Shown here in pieces: positions 1 through 12,690 of a DNA stretch of 64,000 nt (the first letter of the stretch is position 1; every line of letters starts with the position of its first letter). The notes under the pieces were generated by a model that saw nothing but the letters and a program-made list of their open reading frames with translations, did no database searches and was not told the origin of the DNA. A program made the translations under genes and the position numbers. Origin of the DNA: Myxocyprinus asiaticus (taxonomy: Eukaryota; Chordata; Actinopteri; Cypriniformes; Catostomidae); assembly GCF_019703515.2 (NCBI RefSeq), contig NC_059368.1, forward strand, positions 32,437,391-32,501,390, in the 5' to 3' direction.

Positions 1-1667
1 AACCAAATGAAGATCTCATAAGTCTATCCTCCAACATGACAGTCTTTCCCATGTGAATATCCATGCATTGATTTAAGCCTTCATTGGATTATTTGAGTTC
101 ACAGTGACAGGACATTAGATTGCATGAGCGTACATATGAGCTATATTTGGATGTATTTCAGGGACATGCGCTAGGGGTGATATGGTTTGGTCTGACAGGA
201 AGTGCTGTGGTGACAGAAATTAATAGTTCTGTTCCAAAACCTAGTGAGCAGCTTTGCTGTCTGCTGTCGACAATGGCAGCATCCTGACTGAAACATTACC
301 TTAAAAGTGACTGATTTGGAACACTATATAAAGGCAGCGCCACACCAATAACCTCAATATGAAATATGCACAATTGATTCCAATAGAGTATGAGGCTAAC
401 ATGTTGCTAAGCTAACACCTTGCAGAGCTAACAATGAAATAGAATACAACAGTGCCAGTTTACTTTTTCAGCCATCTTGTTTCCAGAAGTATTTTTAAAC
501 GTAACGTCTTTAATGAGGGAATGAACTACAATCCCATGAAGCATTGTAAATGACATAATCAAATTAAAAACAATGGAAAAACATGAAGCTATTGATTAAA
601 AGTTGTTGATTATCATTAAGAATATATTCAAACTTTCTTGTTAAATATTCCAATAAATAAGGTGTTTGGGGGTGTTGGGAGATCAACTTGATTGCGTCAT
701 GCACAGTGCGTTATGCGAGTGGGCGGTCACTGCTGGGCTCTTTTGGTGGGTTTTATTCAAGTTTCTGATTAGTGGATAATTTTCCTTTAGGATCATGGAT
801 AGTGTATTTCTTCACCAGAAATTCCACTATTAAACATGATTTTGACATAATGAAGTTGAAATAAAGCAGACTTATGGTTAAGCAGAAGCATAAACAACCT
901 CTATGCTCATGGTAGGTCTGTCTTTTTTTGGTTTATAAGTTATTGTTAAAAATCTATTTCCCCATGAAGAAAACAAATGGGATTTTTACCTCTGGAACCA
1001 GACTGTTGCACTCCACAGTCGAATAAGCTAAAAATACAAAGAAAAATAGTCAATTTTTAATTAGATTGAACTATTTTAGCAATACTTTTGATGCTCATTG
1101 CTGAGCATCGTATTGGTTTTTCATTAGACGGCTATTGTAGGAGCATTCACACTACAGTATTGCAACCAAAATTTTCTGATGCTGACAGAACTTTGTTGAA
1201 GGCTAAGCTTCCTTGCAAAGGGAATTATTCAACCATCTGTGAGCTTGTTACACAAAGCTAGAGTTGGCAACTTTTCATCACGTGAATACAGGAGCACTTG
1301 AGCATTTTGAGTGCTTCAATACGGAACGTTTCGCTGTCCACCCAGTGGTGGGGGGTTGAGCATTTTGCCACTTCAGTATGGGACATGATGCCTTCAAAAC
1401 GGGACTTGTTCTTTTGCACCAACATCCAGGACAGTTGGTAACCCTACATTAAGCAATCAAAGACTGCCGATTTGTCCCTACAGTGAAATACATTTTGTCT
1501 ATGATGCCTTAAAAACTCACTGGGTTTTGATGAAGCACTACATGGATCACAGATGCACAAGGCATTCGCAGTGAACAAACCAAGACACAAACACATTGTG
1601 ACACTAAACTGACCGTGATATACTCACTCTGAGAGAGAAAATGTTTATTTTGCTGTCTTAATCTCTC

Positions 1668-1694
1668 TCAACCCCCCCCCCACACACACACATT
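1668..1694. repeat. Poly-C / (CA)n microsatellite
   Basis: A run of Cs passes directly into a short CA dinucleotide run. Simple-sequence DNA with no gene nearby. Confidence 0.8.
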
Positions 1695-1769
1695 TAAACA
1701 CAAGTTTCTCTGTTCCACCCCTACCCAAAATATGACCTTACATTACATTAGAGATTAGACTAAAGGGGT

Positions 1770-1775
1770 TTCTCT

Positions 1776-1806
<31 letters not shown>
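1770..1806. repeat. (TC)n microsatellite
   Basis: Imperfect TC dinucleotide run with a few interruptions. It lies in gene-free DNA. Confidence 0.85.
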
Positions 1807-2871
1807 ATTCTCTTAAATCCCATAACCATAACTCTGTCATTTATGTCTAATCTAACTAGCTCCTTCTATGATTAGCCTAACTTTCTTGTTCGTTTTCCAC
1901 GCTTGATCCCTGCTTCTATCCTTGAGGGCATATTAGCTCTCTTGCGTCAGTCCTCGTCATCGTATATGACACACACATACACACTCTCTAAGAGGGCGAT
2001 TGCACATTAGATTGCTCACAATGTGTCATTACAGAGATAACCTCACACCATCGAACTACCCAAAAGTCACATTCTCCCTTACCCTAAAGATATACAAAAA
2101 TGTCTTGTTGCTTAAAATTGGACAATATTACATCTGTGAAAAAACAATGTCTTCTCTACTCTGTATTAACAGTATATGTGTGTGTGAGAGAGAGACTGGT
2201 GTTTTATATACATAGGAAAGACAAGAACTTGTTGTCACAATGGTAGGCATGATTCAGGTAAGGGTCATCTTTATAATGAAAGAAGATTGGTTAAACCAGG
2301 TTGAATCCTAAAGGGGCTTCCACAGTATTTGCATTGGAACATCAACTCAACGGCAGCATCAAGTGTTGCAGATAGCGCCATGAAACATGGATTTGGACTC
2401 ACAAAGAAGAAGAGAAAAAAGGTCCTGGCAATATAATACATTCATTGCAGTGTAGATGACACATCATGGGATGCTCGTGGTGAATTTTAAATTAATTATA
2501 GAAGTCTTCAGATGATCGGAAAATATAAAGTAAATATTAATGAATAAAACTAAATTATGATGCATTCTCTCTACAGTTCTAAAATATTTCTGGTTGTTTT
2601 ATACTCTAAAAGACATCTTTAGTGGGGCAAAAGCATGTGTGAAAAATCACAAACTTTGGAAAAAAGTTGGACCATTACAAAGACAAATTGTCTGTTAATC
2701 ATTGGCTGACTTTTTAAAAAGTCAACAGCAACTGGATCAAAGTTACAATTGTTTGAACTTTGAGTGCCGCAGTACAAAGTTTGACAGAAGTTAAATTGGG
2801 GCAGAATGGTACGGAACGGTTTTCCGGCAACAGCGTTTCAGCACCTCTGATTCCAGAAAGACTTTCACTGT

Positions 2872-2891
2872 TGGGTGAACTATCCCTTTAA
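2872..2891. mobile_element. Isolated terminal repeat of the GGGATAGTTCACCC MITE
   Basis: The sequence TGGGTGAACTATCCCTTTAA is the right end, including the TTAA target, of the MITE seen complete at 18297-18708 and 29739-30284. No matching left end is nearby, so it is a relic. Confidence 0.6.
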
Positions 2892-3059
2892 ATTTGAAGG
2901 CTTCACTTTAACCAAAGTCCATTTCAAGGCAAGTCAGACATCTTTGGGATGCACCCTGGCAGGAGTGGCAGCTATTTTCAATTTAAACAAGTGGCTTTAA
3001 AGTACAGCTCCTATCTACTTGAATGGGAAAAATCTCCAAAACTGTTGGTCAAGATTATG

Positions 3060-3352
3060 ATCAAAGAACATATTTCAATTCAGCAGTAAAATCTGACAAC
3101 AATGGTATAATAAATTGTGCTTCTTTAGCTCAGATCACGTAAAAAACACACATTATTTTTCAGGCTGGTTCAGCTAATGTGCATGCGGGTTCTTGAGTTG
3201 ACTGACACGCAATGTCTGTATCTAAAATGTGATTGGCTCTTTTTCTTTTCTACATCCATTTGCCTTTGTGTGTTCCAATTTCTCCCATTCATTTTAATTG
3301 CAGTGGTCCGTCTCTGCTAAACTGTGTCTGGTGTCTGCTTTAATCTACCATA
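3060..3352 (+). repeat. Dispersed repeat, second copy inverted at 43618-43880
   Basis: The block from the CAGCAGTAAAATCTGAC stretch to the TTCCAATTTCTCCCATT stretch is matched in reverse complement at 43618-43880. The later copy lies inside an element with inverted ends (43527-44190). This copy is therefore probably the interior of the same non-autonomous DNA transposon with lost ends. Confidence 0.6.
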
Positions 3353-6300
3353 CCAACAGGTTCTTGGAGCAAAAACTGACAGGGAAGCAAAATATGCTGC
3401 TTTACTGAGTCAGTCCAGTCAGCCTGTGTGAAACCTGGGCAGAGGGGGAACTATTTTAGTTGAACACCCTGCATGGGCCTAATAGCAGCCACATAAACTT
3501 GTACAGAGAGTGATGTCCTGCCTGCATCATACAGCGTCAGTCAGCTTCAGTAATTAAGGTCTCGGAGAGGGGTCGTTCCCAGCTACGCCAATGTGGACAC
3601 TCCTGTCAGATATGCCTCCTTCAGATGACCTGGACATCATGTGAGAGGACTGTCTCTCTGTTCACCCTATTTCATATAGCTGACCACATGCATTCCACAT
3701 CAAAGGAACATGTTATTGTTCAGAGGCTCATCTTTGTTCCAATGCTATCAATTTCAGATATTTCTCTTGAAATAGAAACAAATGAGACAATTGTTGGCAT
3801 AGGGTAATAGAGCTCTTAAATCCATGGATAGCATAGCTCATTAGTTAATTGTAATTGGGTGTTGAAAGAGTTTGATGAGAAATGTTGATGAGAAAATTTC
3901 ATATGAAAATCTCTGACTTATGATTGCAGACTTTGAACTGTTAATTTGTACTGTCATACAGTGTACCCTCAGCCTAATTAGATAATTAGTACTTCATTAA
4001 TTTACAAGAAAGATGTAGCATTGCAAATGTTCTAGTTAAGGCTGACACATACCTTCACACATACTGTATCACAACAACTAAAGCAAGGCTCGCTGTATCT
4101 GTTTGTTGCTAACAAAAAACAGTCCACATATGGCATGCTGTCTAAGGGATGCAGCATGCTGTAGCCTCATAACCTTTCATCCTGTTATTTTCATTATTTT
4201 TATTATACAGAAACACCTGTGACTATGACAGGACAAATATAATAGAACATCTGTTGCCATTTCCAAATTCCTGATTACCAGACAAATGCTTTTATCATGT
4301 CTTGATTGTTTTACCATCAGCAGCTCTTTCAAAGATTCCAATTAGTTTATTGCTCTCGAGTCGTGATGTGTTGTTCCACTATTGGACATAGAGCTCTAGA
4401 CAAGTGCAGGCTGCAGGCCTCGCCGAGTGCAGAAAAGGTTTGTGTAATTATTTGAACAGGATTTCATTTTGGAGATGCACAAACCTTATGTAATCCCACA
4501 TAATCATGCCAGCTGGTTAGAAGTGGACTCTTGACAGAGAGAAATGATATCAATAACATGAATCAAGTTTCATGTTATTTCAGAGGAGGATGAGTTATTA
4601 GGTTTTTTATTAAAGATTACAAATGCAAACACCTCAAAACACCTCATATCTCCATCAAAATATCTTTGAGTTCCACAGATGAAAGAAAGTCAAATGAGTT
4701 TGAGACGGCATAAGGGTGAGTTCATTTGGTTCATTTGGTCACTTGTCTTATAAAGCTGGTGGTATAGTCATTTATTATCCATCATTCCACCGAGGTAAAT
4801 GCCATCTCTCTCCCACTCTAAAACTACAATGAACAATGTTTCAAACAGGGAATAAAAATGAAATGTTTTGAATCTTGGTTCGTTCTGAGCAAAAACTGTA
4901 TTTGTTTTTTTTTTTTGTTCCGGTTCAGAAGTTCCTCAGTCTCCTTTCCAAAAGGTTACCGGTTAGAACAAAATAAAAGTTAAAATGTAATAACGTTCTT
5001 TTTAAAATCACAGTACTCTGCACTAAGGGGTAGGTGAAATATCAATTGTGGTATTGCCAGATCTCACAAGAGAAACAAGTAACATGGTCTGGAAAAACAA
5101 GCCCAAAATAAGACACATTTGCCTCACCAAAATAAGTAAAAAAAAAAGAAGAAAAAAAACAGTTAATTGTTTTCCTATGTGGTGTATTTATCAGCATACA
5201 AAACATAACAAGAATACAGTTACTTAACAGTTAAGTATAATTTAATTACAGATCTGCTTCTCAGTCAAAACCTGTCAGCAAATCTGTATTATTGCATCAT
5301 ATCTAACAATAATTAAGTGAAAACTTGGAAACAAAAAAAAAAAAAATTTTCGTTTTCGTTCCTTGAACTGTTTTTAGTCCCTAGTTTCAAATGACACCCG
5401 ATGGGTTTACTGCAACAGGCTTACATCATGTCCTAACTTGATGTGACAAGCAATAAAATTCCATATAAATCTGTGTTTTTGTCTTAACCAGCTGCGCCTG
5501 CAACAAGCTACAATCATTTGGTTTATATTTCTTGCAGCGTGGCGTTGTGTAGCCCTGCCCAGCGTAAAATCTTACTGGTCTAAAATCATGCTCCATATAA
5601 CTGTACATTAAACATCAAATATGTTCTGATTGGCTGTTATTGTGTCACGTTGCGCAGCGGTTTCACATTCAGTCTGGACCAACAAATTGCTTGTTGTTGA
5701 AAACTTGTCACATCACACCTGGTTAGGACACCGTGTTATCAGGAGGTCGCAGAATGTCAAAAAGTGGCTTTAAAGAAATGCAGACAGATAAAGTGTTTGC
5801 TTTGGCTAAACCAAATTTTTCCCTATTCAGCATAAACTTCCGGAACTCCCACAGGGCTGGTAATTGCTGTGAATTATTCAGTAAACCGTTGTGTTTTCAG
5901 TGACACTTTTGCTCAAGGTTAATGTCAATACCGCTGTGTCACCCACAATTAAACAACGCCCTGCAGCTTTACTGTTAGCCTTGCTTCAGTCACTAGGGTC
6001 TTTACCTACGCAGAGCTTTATTAAGGAGAGCGAAGGCGCCGAAAACTTGCAAGTTATCTCAGTCTCTCTTAAGCCGTGATTTTCTAATTATAGTCTGAAA
6101 GAAGGGGAAGGCAACTAAGGGTTAGTTAAAGATGCAGGGAGTGATTGTTAAGGTAAGGATGAGGACAGGTTTAGGTGAATTTCTGAAAACTTTACTAAAA
6201 GGTGAGTGTGATGAATGATTAAATCCAGTACAGCAGGGCTTTCCAACCGGGTTGTTGACGAATTTAATACAAATTGTATACATTTAATTATTTTTTTTAT

Positions 6301-8065
6301 TAAAATGTGTCAAATTTAATCAAAGGATCTTTACATAGGCTAACGAATCTTTACAAAGGCTAACTGTATCATTCATTGAAGGGTGTAGAGCATTACTTGA
6401 AATCTAGTAATGGAATTTGTACCATCACTGCCATAGTACTTGTTTGCAAGTAAAACAAAGTTGAAATCTCCTGCTGTAAAGGAAGCTTTAATTTGATTTG
6501 ACAGTATCTTTTTGCTTATTTACGAATTGTGAGGGAAGTTTCTTACGTTCTTTGCCCTCATATAATCAGCAAACCAACTTAGGGCTTGACTAAACAGAGA
6601 TACTTTGTGTTTTACGATCATGATGTACTGAACATGCAAAAGGCTAAAAGAGTTCAGCATTTCTTGAGGGGCTGACACAATAATCATGATCATTGAAAAT
6701 GTGTAAAATAACAGGAAACATTTGTCGCTGTTAAGAGGTTTTGAAGTGGTATATACAGTAACAGAGAGAACTGGAAAGGCTTTTTGGAGATTGGTGCCAA
6801 GCTGTGTGCTGCAAAAGAACCATGTCTTCTACATTGCCTGTGTATGAATCAGCAGCACTTCTTGCATATACAGTTTAGGTTCTACACTAGCAAGAAAACT
6901 GCATTTTCAAACAGGGACTTAGAAAGGGAGAGCTTGCATCAACCTAAAAAACATCATCCACAGTTCAATGCTCATTAAATATTGCTCCAGGAAAAATGAC
7001 GTCATCCAAAATGTGATTCATGCATCTTGGTGCTTCCATGACTAAATCCCTTTAAAGAGATATTTCACAGCTTTTCTTCCGAGTAGCTGGCCCACCGATT
7101 TTCGTTCACAAAACCTTATGCCTGTCGAATACCAGATGCCTGTCAACTGTGTTGGCTTGCGTGCTGTTCTGGACTCATACTTTGGTCCTTTGCATCGCAT
7201 GTGCAATGCTCTATCTGTTGTTTCTTCAGGTTTAGAGTTTATTTCACGAGGAAATTGCCACGGAACGAGCTATGTAACAATAATTTAGTAAAAATGTAGG
7301 TATGGTAACATGATCCTGTGAGACCAGGTTGTCTTTTGCTCTGCCATTGTTCAGAGAACAGGTAGTCCAGCCCAAAACTTACAAACTTGCAAGTCAAACT
7401 GCTCAAAATAAAAGAGTAAGCTTTTGAAACTGCCACAGTACCACAATGTTTACACACTTCATAAATCAACCTACGAATGGTTTGTCTCTGTACACTGAAC
7501 TGAGATAGCATTTTAACAGAAAAAATAACAAACTTCACCTTTAAATTGCTGCTCCAACATTTATGTACACGCACATTTCTTAAACCTGTCTTGTTAACTT
7601 CTCAAGCAGTAGTGGAGTGTGAGCTGCAGGTATTATTAACCCTGCGTGGCTGAGTTCAAATGCCCTGAGTTCAAATGCATTCAGCAGAGCAGCCTGCTAT
7701 TTTTAAACCAACTAATTTTGTAATTGCATATGTTAAATCTTTAAGAGGATGAAGTGGTAGGAGACTTTTTCCCACTCTCATTCTGCATATCAATGAGAAT
7801 GGACTTTCTGATAAGCGTGCAGTGGGGGCCGGGGGATGGAGATTATCATACAGAGCCGTTTCACTCTGTATGCGGTATGAAGTGAGTTTCATTCTGTTGT
7901 GTTTTCATGCGTCTTGATTGATTGGCAATGCACATTTCATTTACACTTGGCCATAAATGTCTCTGCAAAACAAATACGATCTACTTTTTCTGCACTATAT
8001 GCTGTTCACTTTTGTTATTATGCTAATGCCAGGCAGAAAATTTTTGCTATGATTTCAAAGATCCT
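3353..8065. other. Gene-free stretch, no clear features
   Basis: About 4.7 kb of AT-rich DNA with no recognised exon. The part at about 4850-5390 has A and T homopolymers and GTTCCGGTTC / CGTTCCTTGAAC motifs that could be ends of an old hAT-like element, but no clear target duplication is visible. The 111-codon minus-strand frame at 7239-7574 resembles no family I know. Confidence 0.5.
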
Positions 8066-9143
8066 TTTTGATTCTATACGTTATTGAGGCTTTCTGTTAA
8101 ACACTCTCAAACACATTTTAGTGTTTGAGTTTCATGGTTGCTTCAGCCATGTTTCTCATCCATGATTGCTTGCTCTTGTGTAGATTGCAAGACACCCGAA
8201 CTTACGTATCCTGATGCAATTCTATCAGGGAGAAGTAAAGTTTATGAATGTGGCCTGAAGAACCAAATGTGAATACACTCGGCTGTGTCACATCTAGGAT
8301 TGGGAATTGTGAGGAATTTAAAGTTTCCGGTTCCGATTCCTCTTAACGTTTCCGGTTCCCAGGGCCACCGCTGGCCAAATTGATGCACTTCTCAGAGCTC
8401 CAGGATCGCCGGATGGCGATCAATAGTAAGAGCAGCCGGTGGAGTTTATGGTGCCCCCCTAGGGAGTTGGTGCCCTGTGCAGACTGTGTAAAATTCGTCT
8501 AGGGAGCGGCGGTACTGCTGGTTCCTTAAAAGGTTCCAGTAATGATTCCAGTAATTCTTTTAGTATTTTTGAGGAAGAATTATTTGGAAATGAGAAATGC
8601 ACTTTTTTGTTTCTATACGTTATTGAGGCTTTCTGTTGAACACTCTCAAACACATATTAGTGTTTGAGTTTCATGGTTGCTCCAGCCATGTTTCTCATCC
8701 ATGATTGCTCGCTCTTGTGTAGATTGCAAGACGCCCAAACTTACATATCCTGATGCAGTTCTATCAGGGAGAAGTAAAGTTTATGAGGGTGGCCTGAACA
8801 ACCAGATGTGAATACACTCGGCTGCGTCTCATCTACGGATGGGAATCGTGAGGAATTTAAAGTTTCCGGTTCCGATTCCTCTTAACGTTTCCGGTTCCCA
8901 GGGCCACCGCTGGTCAAATTGGTGCCCTACTCAGAGCTCCAGGATCGCCGGATGGCGATCAATAGTAAGAGCAGCTGTTGGAGTTTATGGTGCCCCCCTA
9001 GGGAGTTGGTGCCCTACGCAGACTGTGTAAAATTCGTCTAGGGAGCGACGGTACTGCCGGTTCCTTAAAAGGTTCCAGTAACGTTTCCAGTCATTCTTTT
9101 AGTATTTTTGAGGAAGAATTATTTGGAAATGAGAAATGCTATT
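8066..9143. repeat. Direct tandem duplication, period 539 bp
   Basis: Two head-to-tail copies meet near 8604/8605. The motif TTCTATACGTTATTGAGG starts at 8072 and again at 8611, and GAGAAATGC ends at 8600 and 9139, both giving a 539-bp period. The copies differ only at scattered positions. Each contains a GTTTCCGGTTCCGATTCC motif that suggests the duplicated DNA already included an old hAT-type element. Confidence 0.92.
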
Positions 9144-9689
9144 TTTATTGGATTATGTGCCCTCTGCAGTCTGTTGCCAAAGATGGGATCATTTCAGATT
9201 TCTACAGAGCAGATATTAAAAATCTGAAATAATTTTTTTCTTAAATTCTTATAAAAGGTTTCTTTGCAGACTTTTTAGAGACAAATGCAATCCAATAATT
9301 AGTCCTAACTATATTTTAAATAAGAAATCTTAACAAACAAGAGGTGTGATGGCATTTTACATTCATTCATTTAAAATTCCACTTATTACAACAAAACTTG
9401 TGTGTATCTTTAACTACACATTGTAATATGAAACACTAGTCAGTAACTGCACTGCTTGATTGAAGTCTCGCAGGTCTGAAGTAACATAACAGTTAAAATT
9501 TCAGAGACAGTATAGACTGTGTTATGTAGTCTAATGTTGTACTTCAGGCTTGTGAGACCTCAACAGCTCTTATGTCATTTTGAGTTGGACATTCATAACT
9601 TGCGCATCAGTATAAGATTAATGCAATACCGGTAATGTTGTATGTTTCGCGCTGAATATTGTGAAAGTCATGAAGATCATACGATTGAT
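9144..9689. other. Gene-free stretch
   Basis: AT-rich DNA with no recognised exon or repeat. Confidence 0.5.
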
Positions 9690-9831
9690 GTGGAGCTAAA
9701 TTTTGGACCAATTTGATTTCACTGTGGGTAGGGATACCACAGAAATAGAAACCAAGCAATAAATAACATGTCCTGCCACTCATCGCCTGTAACACATATT
9801 AAAGGGGACATATTATGCAAAATCCACTTTT

Positions 9832-10236
9832 TTTTCCTCCCCTTTTCTCCCCAATTTGGAATGCCCAATTACCAATTACTAAGTCCTCGTGGTGGTGTAG
9901 TGACTTGCCTCAATCTGGGTGGCGAAGGACAAATCTCAGTGGCTCTTATCACATGGCTTGTTGAGCGTGTTACTGCAGAGACCTAGCGCGTATGGAGGCT
10001 TCACGCTATTCTCCGCGGCATCCAAGCACAACTCACCACGCACACCACCGAGAGCGACAACCACATTATGGTGACCACGAGGAGGTTAACCCAACATGAC
10101 TCTACCCACCCTAGCATCCGGGCCAATTGGTTGCTTAGGAAGCCTGACTGGAGTCACTCAGCACGCCCTGGATTTGAACTTGAGACTCCAAGTGTAGTAG
10201 TCATCGTCTTTACTTGCTGAGCTACCCAGGCCCCCC
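9832..10236 (-). mobile_element. tRNA-derived SINE (GGGTAGCTCAG family), full length
   Basis: In reverse complement the element begins CCTGGGTAGCTCAGCAAG (box A-like), then has AGTTCAAATCC (box B-like). It ends in a conserved 3' part and a T/A-rich tail. It is flanked by a perfect 15-bp target duplication, GCAAAATCCACTTTT, at 9817-9831 and 10237-10251. Related copies lie at 40955, 47481 and 57246. Confidence 0.93.
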
Positions 10237-10964
10237 GCAAAATCCACTTTTACATTTTTTTTTTTTTTACATAATTATGTGTTCCCAGTGTGTGTAGACA
10301 ACTACATCAATAAAAAAACCATGTCTCCGAATGAGCTGTTCAGGTTTGCAGCCCCTTATGACGTCAAAAGGGGAAAGGTACCGCCCACGGCTGGTGAAGA
10401 GATCCACCCAAGTAGCTTAGATCCGCCCTCATTAAAACTTGAGCGAGCAGCACACAGTCTGCCATATTTATCTCCTCGCTAGAGCCGCTTGTGCTAACTC
10501 GGACTGCTTCATCAACGATGGTCAACACAAGGCTGGATTTGCTTCAAAGCTAAGGATCAAGGATGGATTGATACCAACTCTCCATGACCCAACTTCAGAT
10601 TTGCAAGTCGTAAGTTTCGCACTTTATACTTTTTTAATGTTGGCAATTTGGCTTTCTGAATTTGCTTGTTTGCACGTTGTGTGAAAAACGCTTGTTGTGA
10701 ATACACTGTGCTTTGTGTAATGTGGCAACTAGTCCCTAACTACCTTATTCCATAACAATGAAGCTGTAGCTCTGTTTCGGTTACGATATAAACTGATTGG
10801 TGTCCTCCACAGTCCCGCTTGAGTGGTCATGCAATGAAAATTTTCCGTGCAATAAAACTGGTAATTATTTCAAAAACGATTATGAAACGATAGTGGTATT
10901 TTCGACAACTATATCTGTTTTTCATATTTCATAACTCGACCTTTGTTATGCACAATACAGTAAG

Positions 10965-11545
10965 ATGAATGAATGATCGTTACATTTATATAGCACTTTT
11001 CTGACACTACACTCAAAGTGCTTTACACAGTGAACAGGGGACTCTCCTCAACCACCACCAGTGTGCAGCATCCAACTGGATGATGCGACAGCAGCCATAG
11101 TTTGCCAGTACGCTCACCACACACCAGCTCTTGGTGGAGAGGAGAGAGTACAATTATTGAGCCAATTAATGGATGGGGATTATTAGGAAACCATGATTGA
11201 TAAGGGCCAATGGGGGAATTTGGCCAGGACAACAGGGTTGCACCCCTACTCTTTTCAAGAAATGTCCTGAGATTTTTAATGACCACAGAGAGTCAGGACC
11301 TCAGTTTAACATCTCATCTAAAGGACAGTGCCTTTTTACAGTATAGTGTCCCCATAATTATACTGGTGCATTAGAACCCACACAGACCACAGGGTGAGCA
11401 CCCCCTGCTGGCCTCACTAACACCTCTTCCAGAAGCAACCTTAGTTTTCCCAAGAGGTCTCCCATCCAGGTACTGATCAGGCTCAACCCTGCTTAGCTTC
11501 AGTGGTCAACCAGTCTTGAGCTACAGGTTGATATGGCTGATGATT
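10965..11545 (-). mobile_element. 5S rRNA-derived SINE (SINE3-like)
   Basis: The right end, 11457-11545, is the reverse complement of a 5S-like head: TCTCCCATCCAGGTACTGA and CCCTGCTTAGCTTC match the 5S internal promoter region. The left end carries an L2/CR1-type LINE tail (TATATAGCACTTTTCTGAC, CAAAGTGCTTTACACAGTG) with short ATGA repeats. This head-body-tail order is that of fish SINE3 elements, read on the minus strand. A body fragment recurs at 43035-43085. Exact boundaries are approximate. Confidence 0.85.
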
Positions 11546-12355
11546 GACTTAGTGTGTCCTCCGTGTTATTTATAATTTTTTAACTGTTTAAGTTCTCCTG
11601 CATTATTGTTGCCAGGGTATGCATGGCACCAGCAGGAAAGGCACAGTCCACTTCCAGAAAGGAGTGTGGGGAGCAGCAGCTCCTTTGCATTTAAAGCTAC
11701 AGACACTAAAGCAGCCCGTTTGGAACAAAGCTACAAAACGGGTATAAAGGCATGGTAGAATAAACGATCTGTGAGGTATTTTGAGCTGACACTTTACAGA
11801 CACATTCTGGGTACACCTGAGACTTATATTACATCATATAAAAAGGGGCATAATGTGTCCCCTTTAAAAGAAAGAACTTTTATCACTTGTCGATTTACCA
11901 CAGCACATCTGATTAAGACACACTAAAAGTATTATGGTACAGTGATTGCATCAGATGGCTACCAAATGTTACTAAATGATTACCATATTCATACACCATG
12001 TTAATTACAAGGAATATCATGGTACTACCATGGTACACATCTAAAAATCATGGTAGTATCATGGTACCATGCCTAAACAAACCCCCCCAAAAAACATGAT
12101 AGTACCACGGTACTTTTTTGTTTGTGGAAAATGTGTATTATTTACACCAAGCAAAAAGTTTCATCTACTGCTTATGTTAAAATGACTTTGTAAAGAAAAT
12201 TCAGTCTTGCTGGTGTGCAAAAATGGCATAAAACTCTCCTGAATGTCAACTATTACTAAATAAAGGAACAGAGAAAGCCCTTGACAACATTCATTCCTGC
12301 CAATGACATCAGAGGGGATCATGAGGTAGATTATGATCAGTCTCTGTCTGGTGAC

Positions 12356-12483
12356 CTTCCTCTGAGTCTGTGGAGTACGAGCTCTCATGCAGAGGCCATT
12401 ATCAAACACATCACACACAACTCCAAGGCCCGTGTCACATTTGGGAATGTCTAAATTAGTTCTTAACTGTCTGCAGGTCTGTT
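12356..12483 (-). CDS. Candidate cysteine-containing exon, unrecognised
   Basis: On the minus strand a pyrimidine-rich tract ending CTATCAG at about 12484 looks like a splice acceptor. The following open frame reads TCRQLRTNLDIPKCDTGLG, then VVCDVFDNGLCMRA, with four cysteines. The spacing loosely recalls the end of an IGFBP/CCN-type cysteine-rich domain, but I cannot assign a family. The proposed donor is a plain GTCACC and no partner exon was found. It lies in the roughly 870 bp that copy A has and copy B lacks. It may be chance. Confidence 0.2.
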
Positions 12484-12690
12484 CTGATAGAATGGCAAAC
12501 AGAAGGGACAAAGCAATACTAACAATATAATCATTCATAGTTAGGATGCCAAAATAAATAGGCTTGAATAAAGGAGGAGAAAACGCTTCCCATATCTTTT
12601 GCAGTTGACTTCAAATGCTATTCGTCCAATAAAACTCTACAGTATTTTGGCACAAATTCATCTGTCACTTGCTAGAAATCAGCCAAATTA

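Larger units (their letters stand above)
1..2871. other. Gene-free stretch, no recognised element
   Basis: I see no exon with splice sites and no recognised transposon here. The only open frame above 60 codons (2000-2215) has no protein-like pattern. Two simple repeats lie inside and are listed separately. Confidence 0.6.
9799..11867. mobile_element. Non-autonomous TTAA-target DNA transposon
   Basis: The left end reads TTAAAGGGGACATATTATG and the right end CATAATGTGTCCCCTTTAA, so inverted ends starting AGGGGACA are bounded by TTAA on both sides. A TTAA duplication fits piggyBac- or Kolobok-type integration. No transposase frame is visible. Related copy B has a single TTAA at the matching site (15543-15546), which confirms the boundaries. 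Two SINEs are nested inside. Confidence 0.85.

Noticed and set aside
11455..11545. 5S rRNA gene
   Set aside because: Only a diverged 5S-like head attached to a SINE body and LINE tail, so not a functional 5S gene.
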